NCBI GenBank assembly: GCA_016717705.1
Contig: JADKFD010000034.1
Location: forward strand, 1 to 52,409
Length of the DNA stretch: 52,409 nt
Source: Rhodanobacteraceae bacterium
Lineage (GTDB): Bacteria; Pseudomonadota; Gammaproteobacteria; Xanthomonadales; SZUA-5
Direction: 5' to 3'
A program made the translations under genes and the position numbers. Position 1 is the stretch's first letter. The number at the start of each line of letters is the position of its first letter. Positions 33,072 to 42,339 of the stretch are shown here, piece by piece. The notes beneath the pieces were generated by a model that saw nothing but the letters and a program-made list of their open reading frames with translations, was not told the origin of the DNA and searched no databases.

Positions 33072-34466
33072 TCAGCGCCGGAACCCGCCGCCCGGCGGCA
33101 TGCCGCCGCCCGGCATCCCACCGCCCATGCCACCCTTGAGCGCGCGCAGCATGCCCTTGATGCCGCCGCCGGAGAGCTTCTTCATCATCTTCTCCATCAT
33201 CATGTGCTGCTTGAGCAGCTTGTTGATGTCGGAGGGATGGGTGCCGGAGCCGCGCGCGACGCGGACTTTGCGCGAGCCGTTCAGCAGGTCGGGGAAGCGG
33301 CGCTCCTTGGGCGTCATCGAATTGATGATCGCCACCATCTTGCGCACTTCCTTGTCGCCCAGGGCACCTGCGGCGGCGGTGTCGCCCATCTTCGGCATCA
33401 TCGGCAACTTGTCCATCAGTTGCGCCATGCCGCCCATGTTCTGCATCTGCAGCAACTGTTCGCGCATGTCGTTGAGATCGAACTTCTTCCCGCTGGCCAT
33501 CTTGGTGGCCAGCTTCTCCATCTTGTCCTGATCGGACTTGCGGGTGACATCCTCGATCAGCGACAGCACGTCGCCCATGCCGAGGATGCGCGAGGCCACG
33601 CGGTCCGGGTGGAACGGTTCCAGCGCATCGAGTTTCTCGCCGGCACCGAGGAACTTGATCGGCCGCCCGGTCAGATAGCGCACCGACAGGGCGGCGCCGC
33701 CGCGCGCATCGCCATCGGTCTTGGTCAGGATCACGCCAGTCAACGGTAGCGCTTCGGCAAACGCCTTGGCGGTGTTGGCGGCATCCTGGCCGGTCATGCT
33801 GTCGACCACGAACAGGGTTTCGATCGGATTCAACGCTTTGTTGAGCTCGGCGACCTCGGCCATCATCGCCTGGTCGATGGCCAAACGACCGGCGGTATCG
33901 ACGATCAGTACATCGATCAGCTGGCGCCGCGCGGCCTCGAGCGCGGCGCGCGCGATGTCGAGCGGCTTCTGCTCCGGCGTGCTGGGAAAGAACTCGGCGC
34001 CGACCTGCCCTGCCACCGTCTGCAGCTGCTGGATCGCCGCCGGACGGTAGACGTCGCAGCTGACCACCATGACGCGCTTCTTGCGCCGTTCCTGCAGCAA
34101 TTTCGCCAGCTTGCCGGTGGTGGTGGTCTTGCCGGAGCCCTGCAGGCCCGCCATCAGCACCACGGCAGGTGCCGGGCAGTTGAGGTTCAGTTCCTCATTG
34201 CGCGAACCCATCACCGCGACCAGTTCGTCGTGGACGATCTTCACCAGGGTCTGGCCCGGTGTCAGGCTCTGCAGCACTTCCTGGCCAATCGCCCGGCCCT
34301 TGACGCGCTCGATCAGCGCCTGCACCACCGGCAGCGCCACGTCGGCCTCGAGCAAGGCAATGCGCACCTCGCGCAAGGCTTCGCGCACGTTCTCTTCAGA
34401 CAGGCGGCCGCGGCCGCGCAGGCGGTTGACGGTCTCGGTGAGGCGTTTTTGCAGATTCTCGAACAT
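33072..34466 (-). CDS. ffh: Signal recognition particle GTPase Ffh
   Basis: 464 residues. The N-terminal helical bundle (MFENLQKRLTETVNRLRGRG) is followed by the G domain with P-loop GLQGSGKTTTTGKLA, DVYRPAAIQQL, DTAGRLAID, TKTDGDARGGAAL and GAGEKLDALEPF. The C-terminal M domain binds 4.5S RNA and signal peptides (DLNDMREQLLQMQNMGGM, RVARGSGTHPSDINKLLKQ) and ends in a Gly/Met/Pro-rich tail. Ffh with 4.5S RNA targets nascent inner-membrane proteins to FtsY. It is divergent from a CcsA/YpjD-like gene, a conserved arrangement in gammaproteobacteria. Confidence 0.98.
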   Translation of the reverse strand: MFENLQKRLTETVNRLRGRGRLSEENVREALREVRIALLEADVALPVVQALIERVKGRAIGQEVLQSLTPGQTLVKIVHDELVAVMGSRNEELNLNCPAPAVVLMAGLQGSGKTTTTGKLAKLLQERRKKRVMVVSCDVYRPAAIQQLQTVAGQVGAEFFPSTPEQKPLDIARAALEAARRQLIDVLIVDTAGRLAIDQAMMAEVAELNKALNPIETLFVVDSMTGQDAANTAKAFAEALPLTGVILTKTDGDARGGAALSVRYLTGRPIKFLGAGEKLDALEPFHPDRVASRILGMGDVLSLIEDVTRKSDQDKMEKLATKMASGKKFDLNDMREQLLQMQNMGGMAQLMDKLPMMPKMGDTAAAGALGDKEVRKMVAIINSMTPKERRFPDLLNGSRKVRVARGSGTHPSDINKLLKQHMMMEKMMKKLSGGGIKGMLRALKGGMGGGMPGGGMPPGGGFRR

Positions 34467-34572
34467 GGCACTTCGTCAAGCGGACTCGAAGGACGCGCAC
34501 TCTACGGGCTTCCGGTCGAAGCCGGAAGCGGCGAGCGGACTGCGGTTCATGGATTCTGTTGTTGGTCGAAAT

Positions 34573-34648
34573 GCATCGCGCGCGAGCGCGCTCCTGAAAT
34601 TCTTGCGGAGTCATTCGTCAAATTCGTTGGAGCGCGCTCGCGCGATGC
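34573..34648. repeat. Inverted REP-like pair between ffh and the CcsA-like gene
   Basis: GCATCGCGCGCGAGCGCGCT (from 34573) and GGAGCGCGCTCGCGCGATGC (34629-34648) are reverse complements separated by 34 bases. Each arm is itself palindromic. It sits in the divergent promoter region, an unusual place for REP elements. Confidence 0.7.
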
Positions 34649-34700
34649 TTCTTGATCGAATACCGACCGTCTCTCGATTGCCCTGTGCCATCATCCAGCC

Positions 34701-35499
34701 ATGCTTGATGCCATTTTGCTCACTCTGACCATCCTCGGCTATGGCGCCGGTTCCACGCTGCTGCTGCTGGCGGCGTTCGGCGTGCGCAATGACCCGCCCG
34801 GGTGGGCGATCGGTGCCGGGGCGGTTGCCCTCGCGGCACACGCGGCATGCTGTTCGTTCCGACCTTGCATGGCGTGCCGCTGAGCACCAGCTTTCTTCGG
34901 CGCGCTTATCGCTGGTTGCCTGGGCCATGGCCACGGTGATGACCATCACCAGCGCCGGATCGCGCGCGCGCGTGCTGCTGGCGATGATCTGGCCGATCGC
35001 GCTGCTGGCGGCTGCGGCCAGCGCACTGGTTCCCAACGCGACCGCCAGCGCGCTCTCCGGCTGGCAGATCCGCTTGCACGTGGTGATTGCACTGTCCGCC
35101 TACGCCCTGCTGAGCATCGCCGCACTGCAAGCGGTGGTGGTGGCCTGGCAGGAACGCAGCCTGCGGCGCAAACATCTGTCGCTCGCCTTGCGCGCGCTGC
35201 CGCCGCTGTCGGCGATGGAAGAATTGCTGTTTCAGTACATCATCGCGGGATTCGCGCTGCTGACCCTGACCGTGCTCAGCGGCGCGCTGTTCATCGAAGA
35301 CTGGATGGCCCAGCATCTGGTGCACAAGACCGTACTGACGATCCTTGCCTGGGTGGTGTTCGGCATGCTGATCTTCGGCCGCTGGCGTTTTGGCTGGCGC
35401 GGCCGCACCGCGGTCAACTGGACATTGGCGGGCATGGGCGTGCTGCTGCTCGGATTCTTCGGCAGCAAGCTGGTGCTGGAGCTGGTGCTTGCGCGTTGA
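34701..35499 (+). pseudogene. ypjD: CcsA/YpjD-like cytochrome c assembly membrane protein (frameshifted)
   Basis: Starts MLDAILLTLTILGYGAGSTL at ATG 34701 and keeps that frame to about AAHAA. A short middle piece (MLFVPTLHGVPLSTSF) is in another frame, and the rest (LSLVAWAMATVMTITSAG... to ELVLAR) is in a third. The combined protein has the eight-helix layout and the LHVVIALSAYALLSIAALQA and AEELLFQYIIAGFALLTLTV-like segments of the CcsA/ResC heme-handling superfamily. The genes flanking ffh in relatives encode the same protein. Two frame changes between 34850 and 34900 are needed; as this is a core gene, indel errors in the sequence are more likely than true inactivation. Confidence 0.8.
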
Positions 35500-35656
35500 C
35501 CGGCGCCAGGCGTTGCGCCGGCGCTTGCGTCCATCGCAGCACCCGCGGCACATGATCTGCGCGCAACACGCGACTTTGGCAGCGATCTCGGCCGTCGCCG
35601 AATCAAAGGTTTACGTCGGCTCCGGCCCCCTCGACGACCGGGACCGGCGTTAGCCG
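35500..35656. other. Non-coding spacer before the poly-C tract
   Basis: No gene or clear signal seen between the CcsA-like stop and the low-complexity run. Confidence 0.4.
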
Positions 35657-35772
35657 CTTCGGCGAGGGGGGGGCCGGGGGGGCGCCTTAAAACCCCCCCT
35701 TTTTCCGCCCCGGCCCCCCCCCCCCCCCCCCCCCGCCCCCCCGGCCCCCCCCCCCCCCCCCCCCCCCCCCCG
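35657..35772. repeat. Poly-G then poly-C low-complexity run
   Basis: GAGGGGGGGGCCGGGGGGGC is followed by about 90 bases that are almost only C, interrupted by a few G and short A/T runs. Runs this long are very rare in bacterial genomes and lie upstream of an intact gene. Most likely they are a sequencing or assembly artefact, possibly poly-G calls. If real, the minus strand would form strong G-quadruplexes. Confidence 0.6.
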
Positions 35773-35822
35773 ATCTCCGGTTTCCCGCGCCGGCCATTTC
35801 CCCCTTGGCGCATACTCGGTCC

Positions 35823-37925
35823 ATGGCCCGATCAGCCGTCTTGTGCTTGTTTCTGTTGCTGTGCCAGTTGCTGGCAACGGGCGCGCCGGCCCAACCGCTG
35901 CCGCCGGACACGGGATTTCCGTCGCAACCGGCGGCCGTGCGCGACTTGCGCGCCAATTTTGATCTGTCGGCGGAGCAACTGCGCCTGCACGCGCTGAGCT
36001 TGCGCCAACAGCAGGTCGATCCCGTCGCGCGGGCCTGGGCCACCCTGGCCCTGATCGAATTCGAGAACGAACTCGAGCACGAGCCCGAGGTCTTTGCCTT
36101 GCTGGACGAGCTGAACGCGAGCAGCGTCGCCCTCAAGGTTCACGACCTGCGCTTTGCGACGCTCGAACTCAGCGCCGTCGTCTACATGCACCGCAACCGG
36201 GTCGAGCAGTCGCGCGCCGCGCTCGACGAAATGCAACAGATGGTGAGCCAGTTCCCCAACCGGCAATGGCAAACGCTGTTACGGCATGACGAGGGCGTGC
36301 TGCAGCGCAAACTGGGGCGTTTTGACCAGGCGCTGACGGATTTCGAAGCCGCGGCCGAACTGCAGAAGGATGGATCCAATCCATCCCTGTTGGCCCGCGA
36401 ACTCAATTCGATCGGCATGCTGCATGGACGCACCGGTCGCTTCAGTGATGCCGCCCTGGTGCACAACGAAGCCTTGGCGCTGGCGCGCAAAGCCGGCGAC
36501 AAGCCGGAAATGGCGCGCAGTCTGCGCCTGCTCGGCGTGCTCTACCGCAATCTCGACGACGAGGAGCGCGGCACCGAGTATCTGCGCGAAGCATTGGCCC
36601 AGGTGCAGGCCCGCAATCACCGCGAAGCGATCATCCTGACGGCCGAACTCGGGATTTCGCTGATGAACATGGAGCGCTTCGACGAAGCCGCCGGATTCAT
36701 CGAGCAAGCGGTGGCGATGGCCGAGCAGTCGGGCAACGCACAGAACAAGGTCAACGCCTACAGCCGCATGGCCGACCTGGAACTGGTGCGCGGCCATTGG
36801 GAAAGCGCCAAGCGCTGGGTCGATCGCGCCTGGCTGGAATACGACCACGTGGCGGTGCGCGACCAGGTGCTGCTGGGCCTGAGCCGGGTGCGCGTGTTCA
36901 GCGCGCGCGGCGCCACCCCGGAAACACTGGCACAGGCGCGCGCGACGCTCGAAGGCGCGCGCAAGATTGGTGACCGCATCCTCGAGCGGGCCGCGCTCGA
37001 TGTGGTCGCGGACCTGGAGCTTGGGCTCGGCGATGCCGCCAGTGCCTATGCCACCCGCAAGACGCACCAGAAGCTCGACAAGGAGCTGGCGATGGATATC
37101 GCCGGGCGCCGTATTGCGGTGCTCGAGGCCAGCCTCGAGCAGGAACGCGGCAACATGGAGAAGCAGCTGCTGACCAGCGAGAACCAGATCAAGGACCTGC
37201 GCATCACGCGCCAGCGCTACCTCGGACTGGCGCTGGTCAGCGGCATGATCGCGCTGGTTGCCGTGCTCTTGCTGCTGTTCTGGCGCGTGCGCACGATGCG
37301 CCGGACCAACGCCGAACTGCGCGCCAATCGCGACCAGTTGGCGCAACTGCATGCGGCCCTGCTGAAGACCAGCGAGCGCCTGGAGCATATGGCCAATACC
37401 GATGCGCTGACCGGCGTGGCCAACCGGCATGCGGTGATGCGTCGTATCGAAGAGCTCTGGCAGCGCGGCAGGATTGGCGGCGACGGCTGCCTGATGCTGA
37501 TCGACATGGACCATTTCAAGCTGGTCAATGACCGCTACAGCCATCTGGCGGGTGACGCCGTGCTTCGAACTGCCGCCGAGCGCATGCTCACTGCCCTGCC
37601 CGACCAGGCGTTGCTCGGTCGCTGGGGCGGCGAAGAGTTCATCGTGGTGCTTCCGACCGTCGCCGAAGCGGACGCCCTGGCGATCGCAGAGCGGCTGCGA
37701 CAACGATTGGACGACAGCGTCGAGTGGCAGCAGAGCGCCATTCGTTGCAGCGGCAGCATTGGGGTCGCCATGCTCGACGCAGCAAGGTTCAGCAGTGCCG
37801 ACGAGTGGATTGCCGCCAGCGACCGTGCCCTCTACCGCGCCAAGCGCGAAGGTCGCAATCGCGTGCAGCTGGCCAGCCGCGACCCGGCCGAGGATCTGGC
37901 CCTGCGCACGCGGGCCAACGACTGA
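35823..37925 (+). CDS. Periplasmic-TPR membrane diguanylate cyclase
   Basis: 700 residues from ATG 35823. The signal peptide AVLCLFLLLCQLLATGAPAQ is followed by about ten helical TPR-like units (for example GRFDQALTDFEAAAELQ, GRFSDAALVHNEALALARKA, ERGTEYLREALAQVQARN). A coiled coil, one membrane helix (YLGLALVSGMIALVAVLLLL) and a GGDEF domain follow, with DTDALTGVANRHAVM-type start and GGEEF near residue 602. The residues before the GGEEF (PDQALLGRW) lack the RxxD inhibitory site. It should produce cyclic di-GMP under control of periplasmic TPR contacts. Transcription starts in or just after the anomalous poly-C tract. Confidence 0.92.
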   Translation: MARSAVLCLFLLLCQLLATGAPAQPLPPDTGFPSQPAAVRDLRANFDLSAEQLRLHALSLRQQQVDPVARAWATLALIEFENELEHEPEVFALLDELNASSVALKVHDLRFATLELSAVVYMHRNRVEQSRAALDEMQQMVSQFPNRQWQTLLRHDEGVLQRKLGRFDQALTDFEAAAELQKDGSNPSLLARELNSIGMLHGRTGRFSDAALVHNEALALARKAGDKPEMARSLRLLGVLYRNLDDEERGTEYLREALAQVQARNHREAIILTAELGISLMNMERFDEAAGFIEQAVAMAEQSGNAQNKVNAYSRMADLELVRGHWESAKRWVDRAWLEYDHVAVRDQVLLGLSRVRVFSARGATPETLAQARATLEGARKIGDRILERAALDVVADLELGLGDAASAYATRKTHQKLDKELAMDIAGRRIAVLEASLEQERGNMEKQLLTSENQIKDLRITRQRYLGLALVSGMIALVAVLLLLFWRVRTMRRTNAELRANRDQLAQLHAALLKTSERLEHMANTDALTGVANRHAVMRRIEELWQRGRIGGDGCLMLIDMDHFKLVNDRYSHLAGDAVLRTAAERMLTALPDQALLGRWGGEEFIVVLPTVAEADALAIAERLRQRLDDSVEWQQSAIRCSGSIGVAMLDAARFSSADEWIAASDRALYRAKREGRNRVQLASRDPAEDLALRTRAND

Positions 37926-37947
37926 GACCGGCCTGCGGCCGGTTCTT
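37926..37947 (+). terminator. Short terminator-like hairpin after the TPR diguanylate cyclase
   Basis: ACCGGCC, TGC loop, GGCCGGT followed by TCTTACC. Starts within a few bases of the stop codon; the T-tail is weak. Confidence 0.55.
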
Positions 37948-37978
37948 ACCGAACTTTGCGTAAGCCGTTGATTTTAAT

Positions 37979-38051
37979 GTGGGAGCGGATTTACTCCGCG
38001 AGCTTCTCGCCATGGCGAGCAAAGCGATCGCGGGGTAAACCCGCTCGCACA
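37979..38051. repeat. REP-like inverted pair (GTGGGAGCGG...CCGCTCGCAC)
   Basis: TGTGGGAGCGGATTTACTCC (37979-37998, then GCGA) faces TCGCGGGGTAAACCCGCTCG (38028-38047, then CACA). A small CTCGCCATGGCGAG hairpin lies between. Convergent gene ends flank it. Confidence 0.7.
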
Positions 38052-38119
38052 ACAACAGAACAAGCCCGCTCCACAGACTCGATGCGCGAACACGCGCACC
38101 GCCAGGGCGACCAGCACTC

Positions 38120-40669
38120 CTACAGCGCCAACTCCACCAGCGTCATCGTCGCGTCATCCGGATCCAGGCGCGAGGTGAAACCCAGGCGATGCATCAGCTT
38201 CAGCATCTTGCGGTTCTGCGAGATCACGGTGCCTTCCATATGCTGCAACTTGCGCTCGCGGGCGACGTCGATCAGCGCCTGCATCAGGATCGCGCCGAGG
38301 CCCTTGCCCTGCCATTGGTCGTCGATGACGATGGCGAACTCGCAGCTGCGCATGTCGGGATTCAGCATGTAGCGGGCGACACCGGCGAAGCGATGCGATG
38401 ACGCCGATTCGACGGTTCCGTCAATCGAGCCGGCGTCGACCGGCGCTTCGACCACCAGCGCCATGTCGCGCCAGTAGTCGATCTGCGAATAGCGCGCCAG
38501 TTGCCGCGGCGACAGCTCCTTGACGCTGGCGACGAAACGAAAGTAGCGCGTCTGGTCGGACAGGCCGCGCACGAAGTCCTGCAGGGTGGGCGCGTCCTCC
38601 GGCCGGATCGCGCGCAACAGACAGACGCTGCCGTCGGTCAGCGCGTACTCGTGTTCCAGCCCGGTCGGGTACGGCATGATCGCCATGTGCCCGTAAGGCA
38701 ATTCCGGGGGGCGCTGATCCTGTTTGAGCACCACGCGCGCGTCGACCACGGTGACGCCGCGGTCGTCGACGATCAGGGGATTGAGATCGATCTCGGCAAT
38801 TTCCGGCATTTCGCAGACGAGTTCGGAAATGCGCAGCAATGCCGCCTCGATCGCCTCCACCGCCGCGGGCGCAGCACCACGCCACTCACCGAGCATGCGC
38901 GATGCGCGCGAGCGTTCGATCAGGCGCCTGGCCAGGAAGCGGTTCAGCGGCGGCAGTTCCATCGCCTTGTCGGCAAACACCTCGACGGTGCGTCCACCGG
39001 CGCCGAACAGGATCACCGGGCCGAACAGGGTGTCGTTGACCACGCCGATGTAGAGCTCGCGAGCATGCCTGGAAGCGATCATCGGTTCGACGCCGATGCC
39101 GTCGATGCGTGCATTCGGCGCCCGTTGGTGCACACCATCAACCAGTTCGGCCCAGGCCGACTGCAACTGTCTGGCTCCACGGATATCGAGCATGACGCCG
39201 TCGACATCGGATTTGTGGGCGATGTCCGGCGAACTCACCTTGAGCACCACGGGATAGCCCAGCTGCTGCGCGATCAGGGTAGCTTCCTGCGGCGTGCGCG
39301 CCATCAGCGTCCGCGCAACGGGAATGTGGAACGCCGCCAGCAGCGCCTTGGATTCCATTCCCGACAGCAGGCTGCGGCCTGATGCAATCGCCTGCGCCAG
39401 GATCAGTCGCGCGCCGTCGAGGTCAGGTGGCTCGCCCTCGGTCAGCGCCGGCGGCGTCTGCCAGCTCAGCTGCTGGTTGCGGTAGAAGCTGGCCAGATTG
39501 CCAAAGGCATCGACCGCGGGCTCCGGCGTGCGGAAGGTCGGGATCCTCGATCGTGCCAGCAACGCGCGTGACTCGAGCACGCGCCGATCGCCCAGCCAGC
39601 AGGCGATCAGCGGCTTGCGGAAGCCGTCGCGCCGGTCGACCAAAGCCTGTGCATATTGCAGCGGGTCGCGGTCGGCCTTGGGCGCGAACAGCGCCAGCAC
39701 GCCGTCGACACCGTCGTCGTCCATGATCGTCTGCACCGCCTGCGCGAAGTCCGGCGCCAGCACGCGCTCGCCAACGTCGATCGGATTGTGCCGCGTGGCT
39801 TGCGGAATGGACTGGCCGAGTCGCGCGATGGTGGCGTCGGACAGCGTGGCCAACCCGAGTCCGGACTCCTCGGCCCAGTCGCTGGCGAGCACCCCCGGAC
39901 CACCACCGTTGGCGACGATCGCCAGGCGTCTGCCGGTCGGCCGATAGCGCGATGCCAGGCACTTCACCGCGGAAAACAGCTGCACGAAAAAACGCACGCG
40001 CACGGCGCCGGCTCGACGCAACGCGGCGTCGAAGACGTCGTCGTCGCCGACCAACGCGCGCGAATGCGTCTGCGCCGCCAGTGCGGTGGCCGGATGGCGG
40101 CCAGCCTTGAGCACGACCACGGGCTTGACGGTCGCCACGGCGCGCAGTGCCGACAGGAAGCTGCGTGGTTCGCGTACGCCTTCCAGATACAACACGATGC
40201 TCTCGGTAGCCGCATCTGCAGCCAGAAAATCGAGGATTTCGGCGAGGTCGATGTCGCGCTGATCGCCGATCGTGATCACCGCCGAAAATCCGACGCCCTG
40301 GTCCAGCGCCCAGTCGACCGTCGACGCCGCCAGCGACCCGGATTGACGCGCCATAGCCAGAACGTTTTCGACTTCGCCAGGATCCTGCACTTCGCCGCTC
40401 AGGACGGCCAATTCGATCCGCCACCGCTGGAAGGCCGGCAGCACCCGGGCAACGTCGCCGATATCCATCAGCAGCCAGGCCACATCGGCATGCACCGCCG
40501 GTTGCGCACTGGCGAGCAGCGCCGGCGTGAGCTCATCGACACGCGCCCTGCCGTCCGCCAGGCGCTCGGCCAGGGCTTCCCGCGCGACCGCGACATCGGC
40601 GGATCCGGGGGCGCACAGGACCCAGATGAGTTCGGGGTCGAACAAGGCGGTGAGGGAGTGCTTCTGCAT
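38120..40669 (-). CDS. Pat/PatZ-like protein: NDP-forming acyl-CoA synthetase fold fused to GNAT acetyltransferase
   Basis: 849 residues. Residues about 1-140 are a divergent CoA-binding domain. The succinyl-CoA-synthetase-like ligase domains follow, with AAQTHSRALVGDDD (position of the phospho-His motif) and VANGGGPGVLASDW. An ATP-grasp domain has YPVVLKVSSPDIAHKSDVDG and EIDLNPLIV. The C-terminal GNAT domain has DDQWQGKGLGAILMQALIDV (acetyl-CoA loop) and ISQNRKMLKLMHRLGF. E. coli PatZ (YfiQ) has the same layout and acetylates lysines of metabolic enzymes, notably acetyl-CoA synthetase. Here it is about 40 residues shorter at the N-terminus. A histone-deacetylase-family gene lies 108 bases upstream on the same strand. 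Confidence 0.88.
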   Translation of the reverse strand: MQKHSLTALFDPELIWVLCAPGSADVAVAREALAERLADGRARVDELTPALLASAQPAVHADVAWLLMDIGDVARVLPAFQRWRIELAVLSGEVQDPGEVENVLAMARQSGSLAASTVDWALDQGVGFSAVITIGDQRDIDLAEILDFLAADAATESIVLYLEGVREPRSFLSALRAVATVKPVVVLKAGRHPATALAAQTHSRALVGDDDVFDAALRRAGAVRVRFFVQLFSAVKCLASRYRPTGRRLAIVANGGGPGVLASDWAEESGLGLATLSDATIARLGQSIPQATRHNPIDVGERVLAPDFAQAVQTIMDDDGVDGVLALFAPKADRDPLQYAQALVDRRDGFRKPLIACWLGDRRVLESRALLARSRIPTFRTPEPAVDAFGNLASFYRNQQLSWQTPPALTEGEPPDLDGARLILAQAIASGRSLLSGMESKALLAAFHIPVARTLMARTPQEATLIAQQLGYPVVLKVSSPDIAHKSDVDGVMLDIRGARQLQSAWAELVDGVHQRAPNARIDGIGVEPMIASRHARELYIGVVNDTLFGPVILFGAGGRTVEVFADKAMELPPLNRFLARRLIERSRASRMLGEWRGAAPAAVEAIEAALLRISELVCEMPEIAEIDLNPLIVDDRGVTVVDARVVLKQDQRPPELPYGHMAIMPYPTGLEHEYALTDGSVCLLRAIRPEDAPTLQDFVRGLSDQTRYFRFVASVKELSPRQLARYSQIDYWRDMALVVEAPVDAGSIDGTVESASSHRFAGVARYMLNPDMRSCEFAIVIDDQWQGKGLGAILMQALIDVARERKLQHMEGTVISQNRKMLKLMHRLGFTSRLDPDDATMTLVELAL

Positions 40670-40776
40670 GGCGATTCCTGGTCAGGACGATCGACCCTGC
40701 TCCCTCCGAATCAGGCCGTCGTCAACGCTGGCTACTGCTGCACAGCAGCCTACGCCAAGAGCTGCCGAGCTTTGCA

Positions 40777-41703
40777 TCAGACAAAGCCGCCGAGCACCTT
40801 GATGTGGGCGAGCACGCTGCGCGACAGCGAGGGCAGATCGTAGCCGCCTTCCAGCGTCGATACGACGCGCCCATGGGCGTGCTCCCGGGCCACTTCGACG
40901 ATCTGTTCGGTGACCCAGGCGTAGTCGGATTCGGTCCACAGCAGTTGCGACATGTCGTCGTCGCGATGGGCGTCGAACCCGGCGGAAATCACGATCAGCT
41001 GCGGCTGGAAGCGCTCCAGCGCCGGCAGCCAGTCGCGCGTCACTGCGCCACGCAGAGCGCTGCCATCACTGTAGGGCGGCAACGGCACGTTCACCATGTT
41101 GAAGCCGAGCGGATCGATACCGCTGGCCGGATACAACGGGTGCTGGAAGGTCGACACCATCAGCACGCGCTCGTCGCCGGCGAGGATGTTTTCGCTGCCG
41201 TTGCCGTGGTGCACGTCGAAATCGACCAGGGCCACCCGCGCCAGCCCATGTTGCTCGAGCGCGTGCAACACACCCACGGCGGCATTGCTGTAGAAGCAAA
41301 AGCCCATCGCCTCGCCGCGCGTGGCATGGTGGCCGGGCGGTCGCACGGCGCAGAAGGCGCGCTCGAATTCACCCGCCATGACGCCATCGACGGCACGCAC
41401 CAGGGCCCCAGCCGCACGCTTGGCGGCGCGCAAGGTATAGGCATTCATGTAGGTGTCCGGATCCAGGTGCGCATAGCCGCTGCGCGGCTGGGCGGCATCG
41501 AGTTCGGCCAGATCGAGCGCGTTGTGGGCGTGCTGCAAAGCGCCGAGCGGCGCCTCCGGTGCCTCGATGTGGCGCAGCCAGTCGATGATGCCGGCAGCGG
41601 CCAGACGGTCCTCGATGGCGCGCAGGCGCTCCGGGCACTCCGGATGGCCGGGACCCATTTCGTGGCGCAGGCAGTCAGGGTGCGTGATGTAAGCCAGTGT
41701 CAT
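40777..41703 (-). CDS. Histone-deacetylase-family protein (AcuC/class II-like)
   Basis: 308 residues from the ATG at 41701-41703 (MTLAYITHPDCLRHEMGPGH). The zinc-amidohydrolase signature is complete: the His pair in RPPGHHA, Asp-x-His in VDFDVHHGNGSE, the distal Asp in SAGFDAHRDD and the transition-state Tyr in LEGGYD. The loop YSNAAVGVLHALEQHG is typical of the bacterial HDAC-like and acetylpolyamine branch. It may remove acyl groups from lysines or acetylpolyamines. It lies 37 bases after a Nudix gene and 108 bases before the Pat-like acetyltransferase gene, all on one strand. Confidence 0.92.
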   Translation of the reverse strand: MTLAYITHPDCLRHEMGPGHPECPERLRAIEDRLAAAGIIDWLRHIEAPEAPLGALQHAHNALDLAELDAAQPRSGYAHLDPDTYMNAYTLRAAKRAAGALVRAVDGVMAGEFERAFCAVRPPGHHATRGEAMGFCFYSNAAVGVLHALEQHGLARVALVDFDVHHGNGSENILAGDERVLMVSTFQHPLYPASGIDPLGFNMVNVPLPPYSDGSALRGAVTRDWLPALERFQPQLIVISAGFDAHRDDDMSQLLWTESDYAWVTEQIVEVAREHAHGRVVSTLEGGYDLPSLSRSVLAHIKVLGGFV

Positions 41704-41740
41704 CGCGCCCTCCAGCGCCGTGATCGGAATGCCGTCGAGA

Positions 41741-42298
41741 CTAACCCTGAAGCCCCACCGGGGTTTGCGCTCCGACAAACTTTTGAGCCGATTCCTGGCG
41801 CGACTGCCATTTGCCCGCCATTCGCCGCAGCGACGGATCGGCAGCGGGATCGTCGATCAGCGTCGCGACCGCGATCCAGGCCAGCGCCAATGATTCGGGC
41901 GACACGACAAACTCCTCCGAACCCAGGCAGCGCACCAGATAACGCACATCCCAATGCACATGCGCCGGATCGCTGCCGCGCGCCGGGATCAGGTGCGCGT
42001 CGATATCGAAAATCTGCGGCTCGACCTGCAACTCGGCCAGACCGGACTCCTCCTTCGCCTCGCGCAGCGCCACGCGCGCCAGATCGCTGTCGCCGTCGGC
42101 ATGGCCGCCCAGTTGCAGCCAGCGACCGAGCTTGCGATGGTGGGTCAACAGTACGCGTTGGCCATCGGCCGACACCAGCCAGCACGACGCGGTGAAATGG
42201 CCATCGGCGCGAGTGCGCTCGAACACGTCCGCGCGCACATCCGCTTGGAGCTGCCTTTCCAAACTCGCTGCAACCGCCGCGTGCCAGTCCGATCCCAA
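41741..42298 (-). CDS. Nudix hydrolase
   Basis: 185 residues from a TTG at 42296-42298, the only start giving the full N-terminal helix (AVAASLERQLQADVRADVFE). The Nudix box is GGHADGDSDLARVALREAKEESGL, written here as Gly-Gly at the start and REAKEESGL with the metal-binding Glu. LLTHHRKLGRWLQLGGH before it and HVHWDVRYLVR after it are typical of a group that follows DUF4743-less small Nudix proteins in proteobacteria. Substrate unknown. Divergent from the amino acid permease, with the start only 41 bases away, so the -35/-10 boxes must overlap. Confidence 0.88.
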   Translation of the reverse strand: MGSDWHAAVAASLERQLQADVRADVFERTRADGHFTASCWLVSADGQRVLLTHHRKLGRWLQLGGHADGDSDLARVALREAKEESGLAELQVEPQIFDIDAHLIPARGSDPAHVHWDVRYLVRCLGSEEFVVSPESLALAWIAVATLIDDPAADPSLRRMAGKWQSRQESAQKFVGAQTPVGLQG

Positions 42299-42339
42299 CC
42301 CTGGTCGGCGCGCGGATGTTCACCTCAAGGAGGCCCCGC

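Noticed and set aside
32652..33749. 365-codon plus-strand frame upstream of ffh
   Set aside because: It is largely antisense to ffh, has no ribosome-binding site and no recognisable domain.
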